From Lactococcus sp. dk101 (GTDB taxonomy: Bacteria > Bacillota > Bacilli > Lactobacillales > Streptococcaceae), in the NCBI RefSeq assembly GCF_009601055.1, contig NZ_WITI01000012.1, forward strand, positions 1 through 56,346: a stretch of DNA of 56,346 nucleotides, given 5' to 3'. The position numbers and the translations under genes were made by a program. The notes beneath the pieces were generated by a model that saw only the letters and a list, made by a program, of their open reading frames with translations, was not told the DNA's origin and searched no databases. Positions 27,816 to 35,600 of this stretch are shown here, piece by piece. Every line of letters begins with the position of its first letter. The first letter of the stretch is position 1.

Positions 27816-27995
27816 ATGGAAAATCAAGCATTGATTTTAAAAACCTTTATGGAGTCTGACAAAATGCAAGACGCTAAAGCTGTTGCTGCTTTGACAGGAC
27901 TTGAAAAAACAGTGGTCTCTAAAGAAATTGCTGCATTAAAAAAAGAGGGCAAGCTGACAAGTCCGAGACGCTGTTTTTATGAAGCTGTAAAATAA
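27816..27995 (+). CDS. small winged-helix-like protein, last gene of the efflux operon
   Basis: A 59-residue protein behind AAAGAGAAG. The segment AKAVAALTGLEKTVVSKEIAALKKEGKL looks like a helix-turn-helix (AALTGL, then the recognition helix VVSKEIAALKKEG), with a short basic tail SPRRCFYEAVK as wing. It resembles in layout, though not closely in sequence, the 63-residue protein at 13028-13219. It may be a DNA-binding accessory of the MarR operon. I do not know a named family. Confidence 0.7.
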   Translation: MENQALILKTFMESDKMQDAKAVAALTGLEKTVVSKEIAALKKEGKLTSPRRCFYEAVK

Positions 27996-27996
27996 A

Positions 27997-28010
27997 TGTC
28001 AGCACTGACA
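27997..28010. repeat. iterated palindrome TGTCAGCACTGACA, intergenic
   Basis: A perfect copy of the repeated palindrome starting two bases after the stop codon of the small gene, directly before the terminator stem. Confidence 0.85.
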
Positions 28011-28041
28011 ATCATTGATTGACTGTGATTGATTGTTTTTT
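28008..28041 (+). terminator. terminator of the marR-efflux operon
   Basis: ACAATCA pairs with TGATTGT across a 15-base loop, and six T end the structure. Competing pairings exist because ATTGATT repeats in the loop, so strength is uncertain. Confidence 0.55.
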
Positions 28042-28092
28042 GCAGCAGATAGCTTCCTATGATAAAATAAGGGCATAGATAAGGAAGAAAAG

Positions 28093-28965
28093 ATGGAACT
28101 CAGACTATTACGTTATTTTTGGACAGTGGCGACGGTTGGTACCGTGTCACAAGCCGCGGAGCAGCTTTTTATCACACAACCGACCCTTTCTAGACAAATC
28201 CATGAGTTAGAACTTGAACTTGATACGCCTTTATTTATTCGTGACGGTAGAAAGTTAGTTTTGACAGAGGACGGTCAGTATCTTAAGAATAAGGCTGAAG
28301 AAATTTTGAGTTTGGCTGATCAAACGACGGAAGTTTTTCTCAATCGTAAAAATGAAGCACTAGTAGGAAATTTGACGATTGGTGCATTAGAGGGTTTTGT
28401 CGCAGATGATATAGCGGTTGCGCTCGCACAACTCCTGAAAGCAAATCCCCAGATTACCTTTACAATTTTATCCGGCAATGCTGATGAAATCAAACAAAAA
28501 TTAGACGCCGGTTTAGTGGATGTTGGCTTTTTGATAGAGCCGGTTTCTTCTGAAAAATACTCAGTTGAACGATTAGACGTGACTGAGCGTTGGTTACTGA
28601 TGACCCAAAAAGACAATCCCTTGGCAGCAAAGAAAACCATCAGCTATGACGATATTAAAGATGAGCCATTGATTATTTCACATCGTGCAGAGGTCAGACG
28701 TTTCTTTGCGGAGTGGGCAAAATGTAAGCTTGAGGATTTTCATTTTATTGGTGGCTTTAATCTTGGCTTTAACCTTTTTCCGCTCGTTGATGAAGGCATA
28801 GGCTCGGCTATTGTGACAGAAGGTGCCATGCGTCGTGGTTTTCCAGATTTAGTCACGATTCCACTTGAACCTGAGGTCAAGACGCACAGTGTGCTGGTCT
28901 GGAAGAAAAACGCTCCCCTGTCGCCCGTCACGCGCGCTTTTATCAAGCAGTACCTTTATGAGTAA
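28093..28965 (+). CDS. LysR-family transcriptional regulator
   Basis: A 290-residue LTTR. Residues 1-60 are the winged helix: LRYFWTVATVGTVSQAAEQL, ITQPTLSRQIHELE. The ligand domain begins at NLTIGALEG and contains the DVGFLIEP strand. The ribosome site is AAGGAAGAAAAG. It is followed by a terminator and then by a hypothetical gene and an efflux pump in the same direction. LysR regulators usually control neighbouring genes; the redox cluster at 30.8-33.1 kb and the pump at 29.4 kb are the candidates. Confidence 0.9.
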   Translation: MELRLLRYFWTVATVGTVSQAAEQLFITQPTLSRQIHELELELDTPLFIRDGRKLVLTEDGQYLKNKAEEILSLADQTTEVFLNRKNEALVGNLTIGALEGFVADDIAVALAQLLKANPQITFTILSGNADEIKQKLDAGLVDVGFLIEPVSSEKYSVERLDVTERWLLMTQKDNPLAAKKTISYDDIKDEPLIISHRAEVRRFFAEWAKCKLEDFHFIGGFNLGFNLFPLVDEGIGSAIVTEGAMRRGFPDLVTIPLEPEVKTHSVLVWKKNAPLSPVTRAFIKQYLYE

Positions 28966-28996
28966 TCAATCATGCTTCTAAAGCATAATAAAGTCG

Positions 28997-29027
28997 AAAA
29001 AAGCATTTTTCATGAATGCTTTTTTTC
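28997..29027 (+). terminator. terminator of the lysR gene
   Basis: AAAAAAGCATT, 7-base loop, AATGCTTTTTTT. Confidence 0.85.
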
Positions 29028-29071
29028 TATATACTTGATTTATCAAATGAGCAAGATCGAAAGAGGGCAAG

Positions 29072-29374
29072 ATGAACATTCTTATTATCGGAAATGAGAC
29101 GGCATTCAAGCAAAATTTATTAGCTGTCATCGCTGACAAAACGCATTGGCAGGTCGAGACTTTAGAGACAGGCTCACTTGTTTTGGAAAAAGGACAGCTT
29201 ACTGCTTATGATTGCATTGTTGTCATTGATTGTGGGACATATGGCTTGTTGACAAGGCAACTGCAGGCAAAGACGAAGCTGCCAATTCTTTGCCCGATTG
29301 ATGACTGGCATTGTTTGAGTTCAAGAGAAATCTTTGAACGCTTGAAAGGAATTGAAAATGAAAAAGAAAATTGA
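29072..29374 (+). CDS. hypothetical protein, 100 residues
   Basis: I do not recognise this protein. It begins MNILIIGNE, a beta strand and turn like the start of a Rossmann or receiver-like fold, then alternates short strands (DCIVVIDCG) and helices. The end is acidic and lysine-rich. There is no signal peptide or membrane segment. The start follows GAAAGAGGG. It overlaps the following transporter gene by 17 bases, so the two are translated together and the protein may regulate or assist the pump. Confidence 0.7.
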   Translation: MNILIIGNETAFKQNLLAVIADKTHWQVETLETGSLVLEKGQLTAYDCIVVIDCGTYGLLTRQLQAKTKLPILCPIDDWHCLSSREIFERLKGIENEKEN

Positions 29375-30713
29375 TGTCATCTTACTGATAATCTTGGTCT
29401 CTTATTTTATGACCTTACTGGATAACTCGATTGTATTTACGGGAAGTCTCAAAATCGCTGAGGATTTACACTTAAGTGAAGTCGCATTGACTTGGGTTTC
29501 AAATGCCTATACCTTAACTTACGCCGGTTTTCTCCTGCTTGGTGGCAAGTTGGGCGACAATTTTGGACGGAAACGGATTTATCAAATTGGTTTAATCATC
29601 TTCGCATTAGGGTCATTATTGACAGGACTTTCAACAAATGCGGATTTGATTATCGGTGCGCGTGCCTTTCAAGGCATTGGCTCTGCCATTTTGGCACCAA
29701 CGACTTTGGCTTTATTGATGGACAATTACCAAGGGAAAGCTCGGATTAAAGCGATTGGTGCTTATGGAACGACCGCTGGAATTGGTGCCAGTTTGGGACT
29801 TGTGATTGGCGGTTTGTTTGCCAGTTTATTGACTTGGCTAGACGGTTTTTATTTGAATGTTCCTATTTCAATCTTATTGTTTGTTCTATCTGTCTTTTAT
29901 CTTAAAGAAAGCAAAGCAAATAAAAACGATGAAAAGCTGGACATTGTGGGGGCTTTCTTATCAGTCTTGAGTCTAAGCTTTCTCGTTTTTGCCTTAGTTG
30001 GACACTTTTATAGCTTTACCTTTGCGCTAGGTGCTCTTATATTATTGGTTGGCTTTGTTATTTATGAAGGCAAAATAAAGTCGCCCATGATGCCACTCCA
30101 TTTATTTAATGACCGTGGACGTGTCGGTGCTTTTCTGGTTTTATTTAGTTTCTTTGGTGCCATGTTGACCATGTGGTATCTGGTTCCTCAAATTCTCCAG
30201 TTAGAACTTGGCTTTACGCCACTTCAAGCGGGACTTGGTTTTTTCCCACTGACCCTTGTCAATTTTGTCGTCGCCCTATTTGTGGCACCTTTAACCCATA
30301 AATATGGCAATGCACGGCTTTTGTTGGCTGGCTTGCTGATTACAGCACTTGGTCTATTGTACCTGAGTAGCTTTACGAAGAGCGAGGGTTACTGGTTGGG
30401 AATTGGCTTGCCAATGCTGATCTTAGGACTGGGGCAAGGCTTGTGTTTTAGTCCGATGACTGTGGCTGGTATTGAACGTGTGAATGCGAATGAAGCTGGA
30501 ATAGGTTCAGGTTTAGTCAATATGATTCGGACAACAGGCGGCGCTTTGGTCATGAGTTTTGTGATTTCACAGACGCAAAAGCATGCGCAAGTGGGACAAA
30601 TCACGCATTTTGGCCTTGCCATTTTCCTTACATTTGGCTGTCTTATCTTTGCCAGCATCATAACCTTGATTTTTATTTTACCTGGGCGTGAACATTATGC
30701 CTTTAAGGCATAA
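29358..30713 (+). CDS. MFS efflux transporter, DHA2 type
   Basis: A 451-residue MFS permease with about 12-14 helices. The first helix reads LVSYFMTLLDNSIVFTGS (the LDxTIVNVALP region of DHA2 in altered form), followed by motif A GGKLGDNFGRKRIYQ and motif C-like GASLGLVIGGLFASLL. The start is ATG 29358, 7 bases after AAAGGA. It overlaps the hypothetical gene upstream. The C-terminus ends in a perfect palindrome (30695-30713) that includes the stop codon. Substrate is unknown. Confidence 0.88.
   Translation: MKKKIDVILLIILVSYFMTLLDNSIVFTGSLKIAEDLHLSEVALTWVSNAYTLTYAGFLLLGGKLGDNFGRKRIYQIGLIIFALGSLLTGLSTNADLIIGARAFQGIGSAILAPTTLALLMDNYQGKARIKAIGAYGTTAGIGASLGLVIGGLFASLLTWLDGFYLNVPISILLFVLSVFYLKESKANKNDEKLDIVGAFLSVLSLSFLVFALVGHFYSFTFALGALILLVGFVIYEGKIKSPMMPLHLFNDRGRVGAFLVLFSFFGAMLTMWYLVPQILQLELGFTPLQAGLGFFPLTLVNFVVALFVAPLTHKYGNARLLLAGLLITALGLLYLSSFTKSEGYWLGIGLPMLILGLGQGLCFSPMTVAGIERVNANEAGIGSGLVNMIRTTGGALVMSFVISQTQKHAQVGQITHFGLAIFLTFGCLIFASIITLIFILPGREHYAFKA
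30695..30713. other. palindrome over the end of the MFS gene
   Basis: TTATGCCTT, one base, AAGGCATAA, including the stop codon. It lacks a T-run and so would be a poor terminator. It may be an operator or an mRNA 3'-end stem. Confidence 0.5.
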
Positions 30714-30731
30714 GTCAACAAGAAAAGGCAT

Positions 30732-30760
30732 TTCTTAAATGGTTGTGGATAGGATATAAT
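30732..30760 (+). promoter_or_regulatory. promoter of the aldo/keto reductase operon
   Basis: TTCTTA (30732-30737), a 17-base spacer and TATAAT (30755-30760). Confidence 0.6.
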
Positions 30761-30796
30761 AAAACCATCAAATAAAAGAGAAATAGAAAGAAAAAA

Positions 30797-31645
30797 ATGA
30801 AACAAACAACAATAAAACTCGTCAATGGCATTGAAATCCCTCAGTTTGGACTCGGTGTTTTCCAAATTCCAGATGGTCAAGTAACAGTTGACGCTGTAAA
30901 AACAGCGTTGGAACTTGGTTATCGTCATATTGATACCGCACACGCCTATCAAAATGAACGCGGTGTAGGCAAAGCCATTAAAACATCAGGCCTGCCAAGA
31001 GAAGCAGTCTGGGTCACTAGTAAACTTTGGCCATCGGATTATCAAGATGAAAAAGCCATTGATAAAATGCTGGCACGCCTTGACCTACACGTGATTGATT
31101 TGGTCTTGCTTCATCAAGAAGTTGGTGATTGGAAATCAGGTTGGCGCTTGCTTGAAAAAGCCTATCAAGAGGGTAAAGTACGAAGTATCGGCATTTCAAA
31201 TTTTGAAGGCAGTCGCTTAGAAGAAATTTATGACTGGGCAACCATTAAACCACAAGTCATTCAAGTTGAGACACACCCTTATGCCCAGCAAACTGCTTTA
31301 CGTGATTTTTTGGCAAAATATCACACGGCGATTGAAGCGTGGTTTCCACTTGGGCATGGCGATGCAAACTTACTCCATGAACCTGTCTTTACGACACTTG
31401 CAAAACATTATCATAAAACTCCTGCACAAATTGTGTTGCGCTGGCATATTCAAGAGGGAACCATCATTTTCCCTCGTTCAACATCACGGCAACATTTGGC
31501 AGAAAATATCGACATTTTTGATTTTCAACTGACAGAAGATGACATGAATGAGATACATAAGCTAGACAGAAATGACTACTATTTCAAGCGGGGAAGTATC
31601 GAAGAAGAGGAAGCACGCTATCTGGATTGGAAAATTGAAGATTAA
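30797..31645 (+). CDS. aldo/keto reductase
   Basis: A 282-residue NADPH-dependent reductase of the AKR5-like bacterial group (2,5-diketo-gluconate/methylglyoxal reductases). The catalytic tetrad is complete: Asp46, Tyr51, Lys76, His106. The cofactor part reads IIFPRSTSRQHLAENIDIFDF, the usual IPKS...N motif with Arg in place of Lys. It is the first gene of a five-gene operon of small redox proteins. The likely job is reduction of reactive aldehydes or quinones; this is inferred. Confidence 0.9.
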   Translation: MKQTTIKLVNGIEIPQFGLGVFQIPDGQVTVDAVKTALELGYRHIDTAHAYQNERGVGKAIKTSGLPREAVWVTSKLWPSDYQDEKAIDKMLARLDLHVIDLVLLHQEVGDWKSGWRLLEKAYQEGKVRSIGISNFEGSRLEEIYDWATIKPQVIQVETHPYAQQTALRDFLAKYHTAIEAWFPLGHGDANLLHEPVFTTLAKHYHKTPAQIVLRWHIQEGTIIFPRSTSRQHLAENIDIFDFQLTEDDMNEIHKLDRNDYYFKRGSIEEEEARYLDWKIED

Positions 31646-31659
31646 GAAAGGAGCAGGAA

Positions 31660-32004
31660 ATGGAAAAAGTAACGGCAGGACGCGATCAACTTGGTCAATT
31701 TGCCCCAGTATTTGCATCTTTCAATGACGATATTTTATTTGGTCAAGTTTGGGCTGATGAAGTAAGTTTGTCAGCGCACGATCGCTCCATGATGACAATT
31801 TCGACCTTGCTTGCAATAGGAGCTTTTGAACAACTTGACTTTCACTTGAGAAAGGGACAAGAAAATGGCATTACAAAAAGTGAAATTGCTGCCTTAATTA
31901 CACACTTGGCCTTTTATGTGGGGTGGCCTAAGGCTTGGTCTGCCTTTAATGTGGCAAAAAATATTTGGACGGAACTTGAGAGCACAAAAGGAGAAATGGA
32001 ATGA
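31660..32004 (+). CDS. carboxymuconolactone decarboxylase (CMD) family protein
   Basis: A 114-residue CMD/AhpD-like protein. It has the family helix pair DRSMMTISTLLAIGAFEQLDFHLRKGQENG and ends with LAFYVGWPKAWSAFNVAK. It lacks the CxxC of AhpD peroxidases, so it is closer to gamma-carboxymuconolactone decarboxylase itself, though lactococci have no such pathway. The ribosome site is AAAGGAG. It sits 14 bases after the reductase and overlaps the next gene by 4 bases. Confidence 0.88.
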   Translation: MEKVTAGRDQLGQFAPVFASFNDDILFGQVWADEVSLSAHDRSMMTISTLLAIGAFEQLDFHLRKGQENGITKSEIAALITHLAFYVGWPKAWSAFNVAKNIWTELESTKGEME

Positions 32005-32306
32005 CGGTACAAGAATTGATTATTCAGATTCTCTACACAGGAAAAGGACATGCTGCGCGTGACTTTATGCAGGAAATGATTGACACAGGAACAGTTGAAA
32101 AAATCCGCAATCAATCAGGGAATTTGGCTTATGACTATTATTTACCTGTGGAGGACGAAAATAGTCTGCTGCTCATCGATCGGTGGGAGAATCAGAATGC
32201 GCTTGATCAGCACCACAAAAGCGAGATGATGGCTGTTATTGCTGAACTGAGAGACAAATACAAACTTAAAATGACGGTGACACGCTATCAAACCGAAAGA
32301 AAGTAA
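32001..32306 (+). CDS. antibiotic-biosynthesis-monooxygenase (ABM)-like protein
   Basis: A 101-residue ferredoxin-like-fold protein of the ABM superfamily: the first strand and long helix around ARDFMQEMIDTGTVEKIRNQ, then DYYLPVEDENSLLLIDRWENQNALDQHHKS, the hallmark RWxN..AL..H pattern. Such proteins act as cofactor-free oxygenases or bind quinols. Its ATG overlaps the CMD stop (ATGA). The partnership CMD-ABM-cupin-AKR suggests a common small-molecule substrate. Confidence 0.8.
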   Translation: MTVQELIIQILYTGKGHAARDFMQEMIDTGTVEKIRNQSGNLAYDYYLPVEDENSLLLIDRWENQNALDQHHKSEMMAVIAELRDKYKLKMTVTRYQTERK

Positions 32307-32342
32307 GCTTTTGGTGCATTGACTAAAAAGAAAAGAGAACAA

Positions 32343-32714
32343 ATGATTGATGTAAAAGCATTTACAGGTATTCAGGACATTTATATCAGTCCTGACCCGC
32401 AAGAACACCGGCCGGCTTGGATTTGGTTTGCTTATATTGGTGAAGATTTCGCCGTGGCTGCTGGTCGAGGTGAGAAATCAAGCTGGTGGCAATCGGCAAT
32501 CGTATCTAAAACAGGACAAATTCATATTGGACAGCAAATTTATCAGGTTGCATTTGAACCTGTCACTGCTGACGAAGAAATCGACCAATTCATCAGCTCT
32601 TACAAAACAAGAGCAGGTAGAAGTTGGAGTCCCCAGTGGGAAAAAGCATTTCGTCCAACAGTTTTACGGGTGAAATTTATGAAGCAGATTGGAAAACGTA
32701 AACCGTACACTTAA
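32343..32714 (+). CDS. DUF2255-like protein
   Basis: A 123-residue protein with an SxWWQSAIVSKTGQIHIG core and the ending SPQWEKAFRPTVLRVKF. The layout (tryptophan-rich middle, a beta sheet of short strands, FEPVTADEEIDQFISSY) fits DUF2255, a nitroreductase/PNPOx-related family of unknown role; the assignment is from memory and moderate. The ATG at 32343 has only a weak site AAAGAGAAC. It contains a GTCACTGCTGAC palindrome at 32562. It is the fourth gene of the redox operon. Confidence 0.6.
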   Translation: MIDVKAFTGIQDIYISPDPQEHRPAWIWFAYIGEDFAVAAGRGEKSSWWQSAIVSKTGQIHIGQQIYQVAFEPVTADEEIDQFISSYKTRAGRSWSPQWEKAFRPTVLRVKFMKQIGKRKPYT

Positions 32715-32723
32715 GGAGAAAAA

Positions 32724-33125
32724 ATGACAGAAGATAAAAAAATCCCTGCCCTATTTGGGCAAGGTGAAAAAAACGAAGCATACGACGCTTTTTTCATTGG
32801 ACAATCCTATTTAAATCATTTGGTTGAGCCGCATGAAAATATTGATTTTACACTGGCAAATGTGACCTTTGAAGCAGGCTGTCGCAACAACTGGCATGTG
32901 CATCAGGACGGCTATCAGATTTTGCTGGTGACGGATGGCGAAGGCTGGTATCAAGAATGGGGCAAACCAGCACGAGCCATCAAAGCAGGTGATGTGATTG
33001 TGACGCATGAAGGCGTGAAGCATTGGCATGGTGCAAGTCGGACAAAAAGTATGTCACACATTGCCATTACAAAAGGCGCAAGCCAATTTTTTGAAGCGGT
33101 CGATGAAGCAACTTATCCAAAATAA
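32724..33125 (+). CDS. cupin-domain protein
   Basis: A 133-residue single-domain cupin. Motif 1 is NWHVHQDGYQILLVTDGEGWYQEWG (His, His, then Glu replaced by Gln in the usual GxxxxHxHxxxxE) and motif 2 is AGDVIVTHEGVKHWHGA (PxGxxHxxxN type, with a second His). The metal-binding histidines are present. Family members with this context are annotated as quercetin-type or CMD-linked cupins. The ribosome site is AAGGAG. A strong terminator follows, closing the operon. Confidence 0.87.
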   Translation: MTEDKKIPALFGQGEKNEAYDAFFIGQSYLNHLVEPHENIDFTLANVTFEAGCRNNWHVHQDGYQILLVTDGEGWYQEWGKPARAIKAGDVIVTHEGVKHWHGASRTKSMSHIAITKGASQFFEAVDEATYPK

Positions 33126-33146
33126 AAAGGACCCGTGGTCCTTTTT
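33124..33146. terminator. terminator of the redox operon
   Basis: AAAAAGGACC, loop CGT, GGTCCTTTTT. It works in both directions and lies between convergent genes. Confidence 0.9.
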
Positions 33147-33147
33147 G

Positions 33148-33315
33148 TCAGTGCTGATCAATTTGCCAATGGTAGCCCAAAGCAGAAGCAGGTGGCAACA
33201 AGTCGCCTTTGGCAATGATTGCGGTATGTCCTTCCTTGACTGGCAATCCCGAGGCATTGACCTCGTGATAGGTTCCTGGAACTGGTTCAGTCCTTTTGGT
33301 AAAATTTTCCATCAT
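33148..33315 (-). CDS. small YjzC-like protein
   Basis: A 55-residue protein on the minus strand, convergent to the cupin gene. It reads MMENFTKRTEPVPGTYHEV, then VKEGHTAIIAKGDLLPP and ends GYHWQIDQH. The pattern (PVPGTY, then L/I-x-KGD-x-x-PP and an aromatic end) resembles the YjzC family of small acid proteins of unknown role. ATG 33315 stands 8 bases after AAAGGAGG. The stop codon lies inside a near-copy of the iterated palindrome (33147-33158). It has its own promoter at 33374-33402. Confidence 0.75.
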   Translation of the reverse strand: MMENFTKRTEPVPGTYHEVNASGLPVKEGHTAIIAKGDLLPPASALGYHWQIDQH

Positions 33316-33373
33316 TGTGAATTCCTCCTTTAAAAAAAGTAATGAAATTAAAACAATTTGAATAATTACTGAC

Positions 33374-33402
33374 ATTATAGCAAAAATGTGAGACTAAAAC
33401 AA
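33374..33402 (-). promoter_or_regulatory. promoter of the YjzC-like gene
   Basis: On the minus strand TTGTTT, a 17-base spacer and TATAAT with TG in the extended position. Confidence 0.75.
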
Positions 33403-33473
33403 GCTTATATTTGAATATTCTGACAGTTTAGTTTCTAAAAAAATCAGCTTTATGTGACCTTTTTCCACCTTTT

Positions 33474-33482
33474 TGATATAAT
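33474..33482 (+). promoter_or_regulatory. promoter of the dCMP deaminase gene
   Basis: Extended -10 TGATATAAT at 33474-33482. It is divergent from the YjzC promoter about 75 bases away. Confidence 0.6.
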
Positions 33483-33513
33483 GAGACCAATTCATAAAGC
33501 AAAAGGAGAAATA

Positions 33514-33954
33514 ATGGACCATCAATTTGTACGCCCAACGCGTGATGAGTATTTTAAAGAGATTGTACAGGTGGTTGCAAAACGGTCAACCTGTACGCAT
33601 GCACAGGTTGGAGCCTTGCTTGTGAGTCCAAGTGGACAGCTTTTATCAACGGGTTATAACGGCGCCGTTTCTGGCATGCCACATTGTACAGATGTGGGTT
33701 GTCTTGAAGACAAATATGGGCATTGTATTGCTACGGTTCATGCCGAACAAAATGCCATTGCCCAAGCAGCAAAACACGGGGTTTCGCCTGAAGGAGCAAT
33801 TCTTTATACGACCCTGTTTCCTTGTTTGGCCTGCCTCAAACTTGTTCTCGCTTCAGGTGTCAAAGAAATCAAATACATTGACGAGTACCATGCCAAAGAC
33901 CCTTACGAAGAACAACTGATTAAAACATTGGCCATTTCTTGTAGTCAAATCTAA
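33514..33954 (+). CDS. comEB: dCMP deaminase / ComEB family
   Basis: A zinc-dependent deoxycytidylate deaminase that supplies dUMP for thymidylate. The 146 residues hold the zinc motif HAEQNAI (His76, Glu78) and PCLAC (Cys104, Cys107). The CTDVGCLEDKYGHC insert is typical of the dCMP deaminase branch, which binds an extra zinc and is regulated by dCTP and dTTP. ATG 33514 follows AAAGGAG; the open frame upstream has no ribosome site. It is not next to comEA or comEC, so a competence role is not implied. Confidence 0.9.
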   Translation: MDHQFVRPTRDEYFKEIVQVVAKRSTCTHAQVGALLVSPSGQLLSTGYNGAVSGMPHCTDVGCLEDKYGHCIATVHAEQNAIAQAAKHGVSPEGAILYTTLFPCLACLKLVLASGVKEIKYIDEYHAKDPYEEQLIKTLAISCSQI

Positions 33955-33970
33955 AGGATTGAACTGTCAA

Positions 33971-34003
33971 ATGAGTAAGATATGAAACTTACTCATTTTT
34001 TTG
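33971..34003 (+). terminator. terminator of the dCMP deaminase gene
   Basis: ATGAGTAAG, 8-base loop, CTTACTCAT, seven T. The T-run leads directly into TGTTAAAAT, the likely extended -10 of the next gene. Confidence 0.85.
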
Positions 34004-34042
34004 TTAAAATAGAGAAGATGAATTTTGAAACAGGGGGAAAAA

Positions 34043-34765
34043 ATGGGAATTCGTTATCAACAAACTTACACCGTACCTTTTTACGAAAGTGATACTTTTA
34101 AACAATTTAAAATTTCAAGCTTACTGGCTGTTGCACTGCAGATTTCTGGTGAACAATCAAGTCAATTAGGCCGTTCTGATGACTGGTTGACTGAGCATTA
34201 TCATTACTTCTGGGCTGTGATTGAATATGCTTTAGAAATCAATAAAATGCCCGTTTTTGGTCAAAAATTGACCATCGAAACAGAAGCAACACAATACAAC
34301 AAATTCTTTTGTTATCGCAACTTTTGGTTTAAAGATGAGGCAGGAGAAGTCTTGGTAAAGGTCAAATCAACTTGGATTTTGATGGATCAAGAAAGTCGAA
34401 AGATTGAACGGGTCGCAGACGATATTGTCGCTCCATACGCATCTGAAAAAATCAGTAAAATTATCCGGCCTTACAAATTCAAAAAACAAGCCGCTTTGGA
34501 AAATGTCGCAGAAGTTACGTATCCCGTACGTTTTTCTGATTTGGACATGAATGGCCATGTTAATAATGCCAAATATTTTGATTGGGCCAGTGATATGCTT
34601 GATTTTGACTTTAGAAAACAAAAGCAAGCCAAAGCCATTTTTATCAGATACAACCATGAAGTTCTGTATGGCAAGGACATTGTTGCACAAATGGAACAAG
34701 ACGGCTTGACCAGTCATTTCAGTCTCAATGACGACAGTGTCCAAATCGAAATTGTCTGGCAATAA
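34043..34765 (+). CDS. acyl-ACP thioesterase
   Basis: A 240-residue double-hotdog thioesterase that releases fatty acids from acyl carrier protein. The first hotdog starts YQQTYTVPFYESD and the second starts YPVRFSDLDMNGHVNNAKYFDWASD, with the catalytic Asn-His pair in DMNGHVNN. The Glu expected about 40 residues later is present in the IRYNHEVLYG stretch. ATG 34043 lies behind GGGGGAAAAA. A perfect iterated palindrome follows the stop at 34770. Confidence 0.88.
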   Translation: MGIRYQQTYTVPFYESDTFKQFKISSLLAVALQISGEQSSQLGRSDDWLTEHYHYFWAVIEYALEINKMPVFGQKLTIETEATQYNKFFCYRNFWFKDEAGEVLVKVKSTWILMDQESRKIERVADDIVAPYASEKISKIIRPYKFKKQAALENVAEVTYPVRFSDLDMNGHVNNAKYFDWASDMLDFDFRKQKQAKAIFIRYNHEVLYGKDIVAQMEQDGLTSHFSLNDDSVQIEIVWQ

Positions 34766-34769
34766 GCGC

Positions 34770-34783
34770 TGTCAGCACTGACA
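34770..34783. repeat. iterated palindrome TGTCAGCACTGACA, intergenic
   Basis: Begins 5 bases after the thioesterase stop; AAAAAGG follows and serves the next gene as ribosome site. It has no T-run on the + strand. Confidence 0.85.
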
Positions 34784-34796
34784 AAAAGGAAAAAAG

Positions 34797-35564
34797 ATGA
34801 AAAAATATAAAGGTTACTTGATTGATCTCGACGGGACGATTTACATGGGAAATAATCGGATTCCAGCTGGTGAACGTTTTATTCATCGGCTTCAAGCTGC
34901 TCAAATTCCTTACTTATTCTTGACCAATAACACGACAAAATCACCACGCATTGTTCAAAAACGTTTGGCAACGGAATTCAATATCGAAACGCCGCTTGAA
35001 ACAATTTACACGGCAAGTCTTGCGACGGTTGATTACATGAATGAATTGGGACTGGAGAAAACGGTTTATATCATCGGTGAAGATGGGCTTAAAGAGGCAA
35101 TTTATGAAGCGGGATATAAAAAAGACCGTGAAAATCCAGCATATGTCGTCGTGGCATTGGATACAGATTTGACATATGAAATGCTGGCACTTGCTACTTT
35201 CGCCATTCAAAAAGGTGCTACATTCATTGGGACAAATCCTGATTTGAATTTGCCAAGCCATCGAGGCTTTTTACCTGGTGCTGGTGCTGTGATTGCCCTT
35301 TTGGAAGCTGCTACGCGTGTCAAACCGGTTATTATTGGTAAGCCAAATGCTGTCATTACTGACAAAGCAGTTGCACGAATGGGACTGCCAAAAGAAGCAC
35401 TTTTAATGGTTGGAGATAATTATTTGACAGACATTAAAACAGGCATTGACAATGGAATTGATAGCCTTTTAGTGACGACAGGATTTACAAAGGCAGAAGA
35501 AGTCCCAGATTTGCCGATTGCGCCGACGCACGTGGTGGCAAGTCTTGATGAATGGGAACTATAA
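34797..35564 (+). CDS. HAD-superfamily IIA phosphatase, NagD/YutF type
   Basis: A 255-residue sugar- or nucleotide-phosphatase. Motif I is [11 protein letters not shown], motif [12 protein letters not shown], the cap domain spans roughly 80-180, motif III is the Lys in IIGKPN, and motif IV is [13 protein letters not shown]. The substrate is unknown; p-nitrophenyl phosphate-type broad activity is usual. It follows the thioesterase by 31 bases and precedes the membrane protein by 36, so the three may be an operon, as seen in streptococci. Confidence 0.9.
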   Translation: MKKYKGYLIDLDGTIYMGNNRIPAGERFIHRLQAAQIPYLFLTNNTTKSPRIVQKRLATEFNIETPLETIYTASLATVDYMNELGLEKTVYIIGEDGLKEAIYEAGYKKDRENPAYVVVALDTDLTYEMLALATFAIQKGATFIGTNPDLNLPSHRGFLPGAGAVIALLEAATRVKPVIIGKPNAVITDKAVARMGLPKEALLMVGDNYLTDIKTGIDNGIDSLLVTTGFTKAEEVPDLPIAPTHVVASLDEWEL

Positions 35565-35567
35565 TAA

Positions 35568-35585
35568 ATTTCGCTCCCGCGAAAT
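35568..35585 (+). other. intercistronic hairpin
   Basis: ATTTCGC, loop TCCC, GCGAAAT between the HAD and membrane protein genes. No T-run; it may adjust the mRNA ratio of the two genes. Confidence 0.6.
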
Positions 35586-35600
35586 AAGAAAGAGAAATCG

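Noticed and set aside
33514-33954. A competence locus because of the name comEB
   Set aside because: comEA and comEC are not adjacent, and the protein has the full catalytic site of a dCMP deaminase, a housekeeping enzyme.
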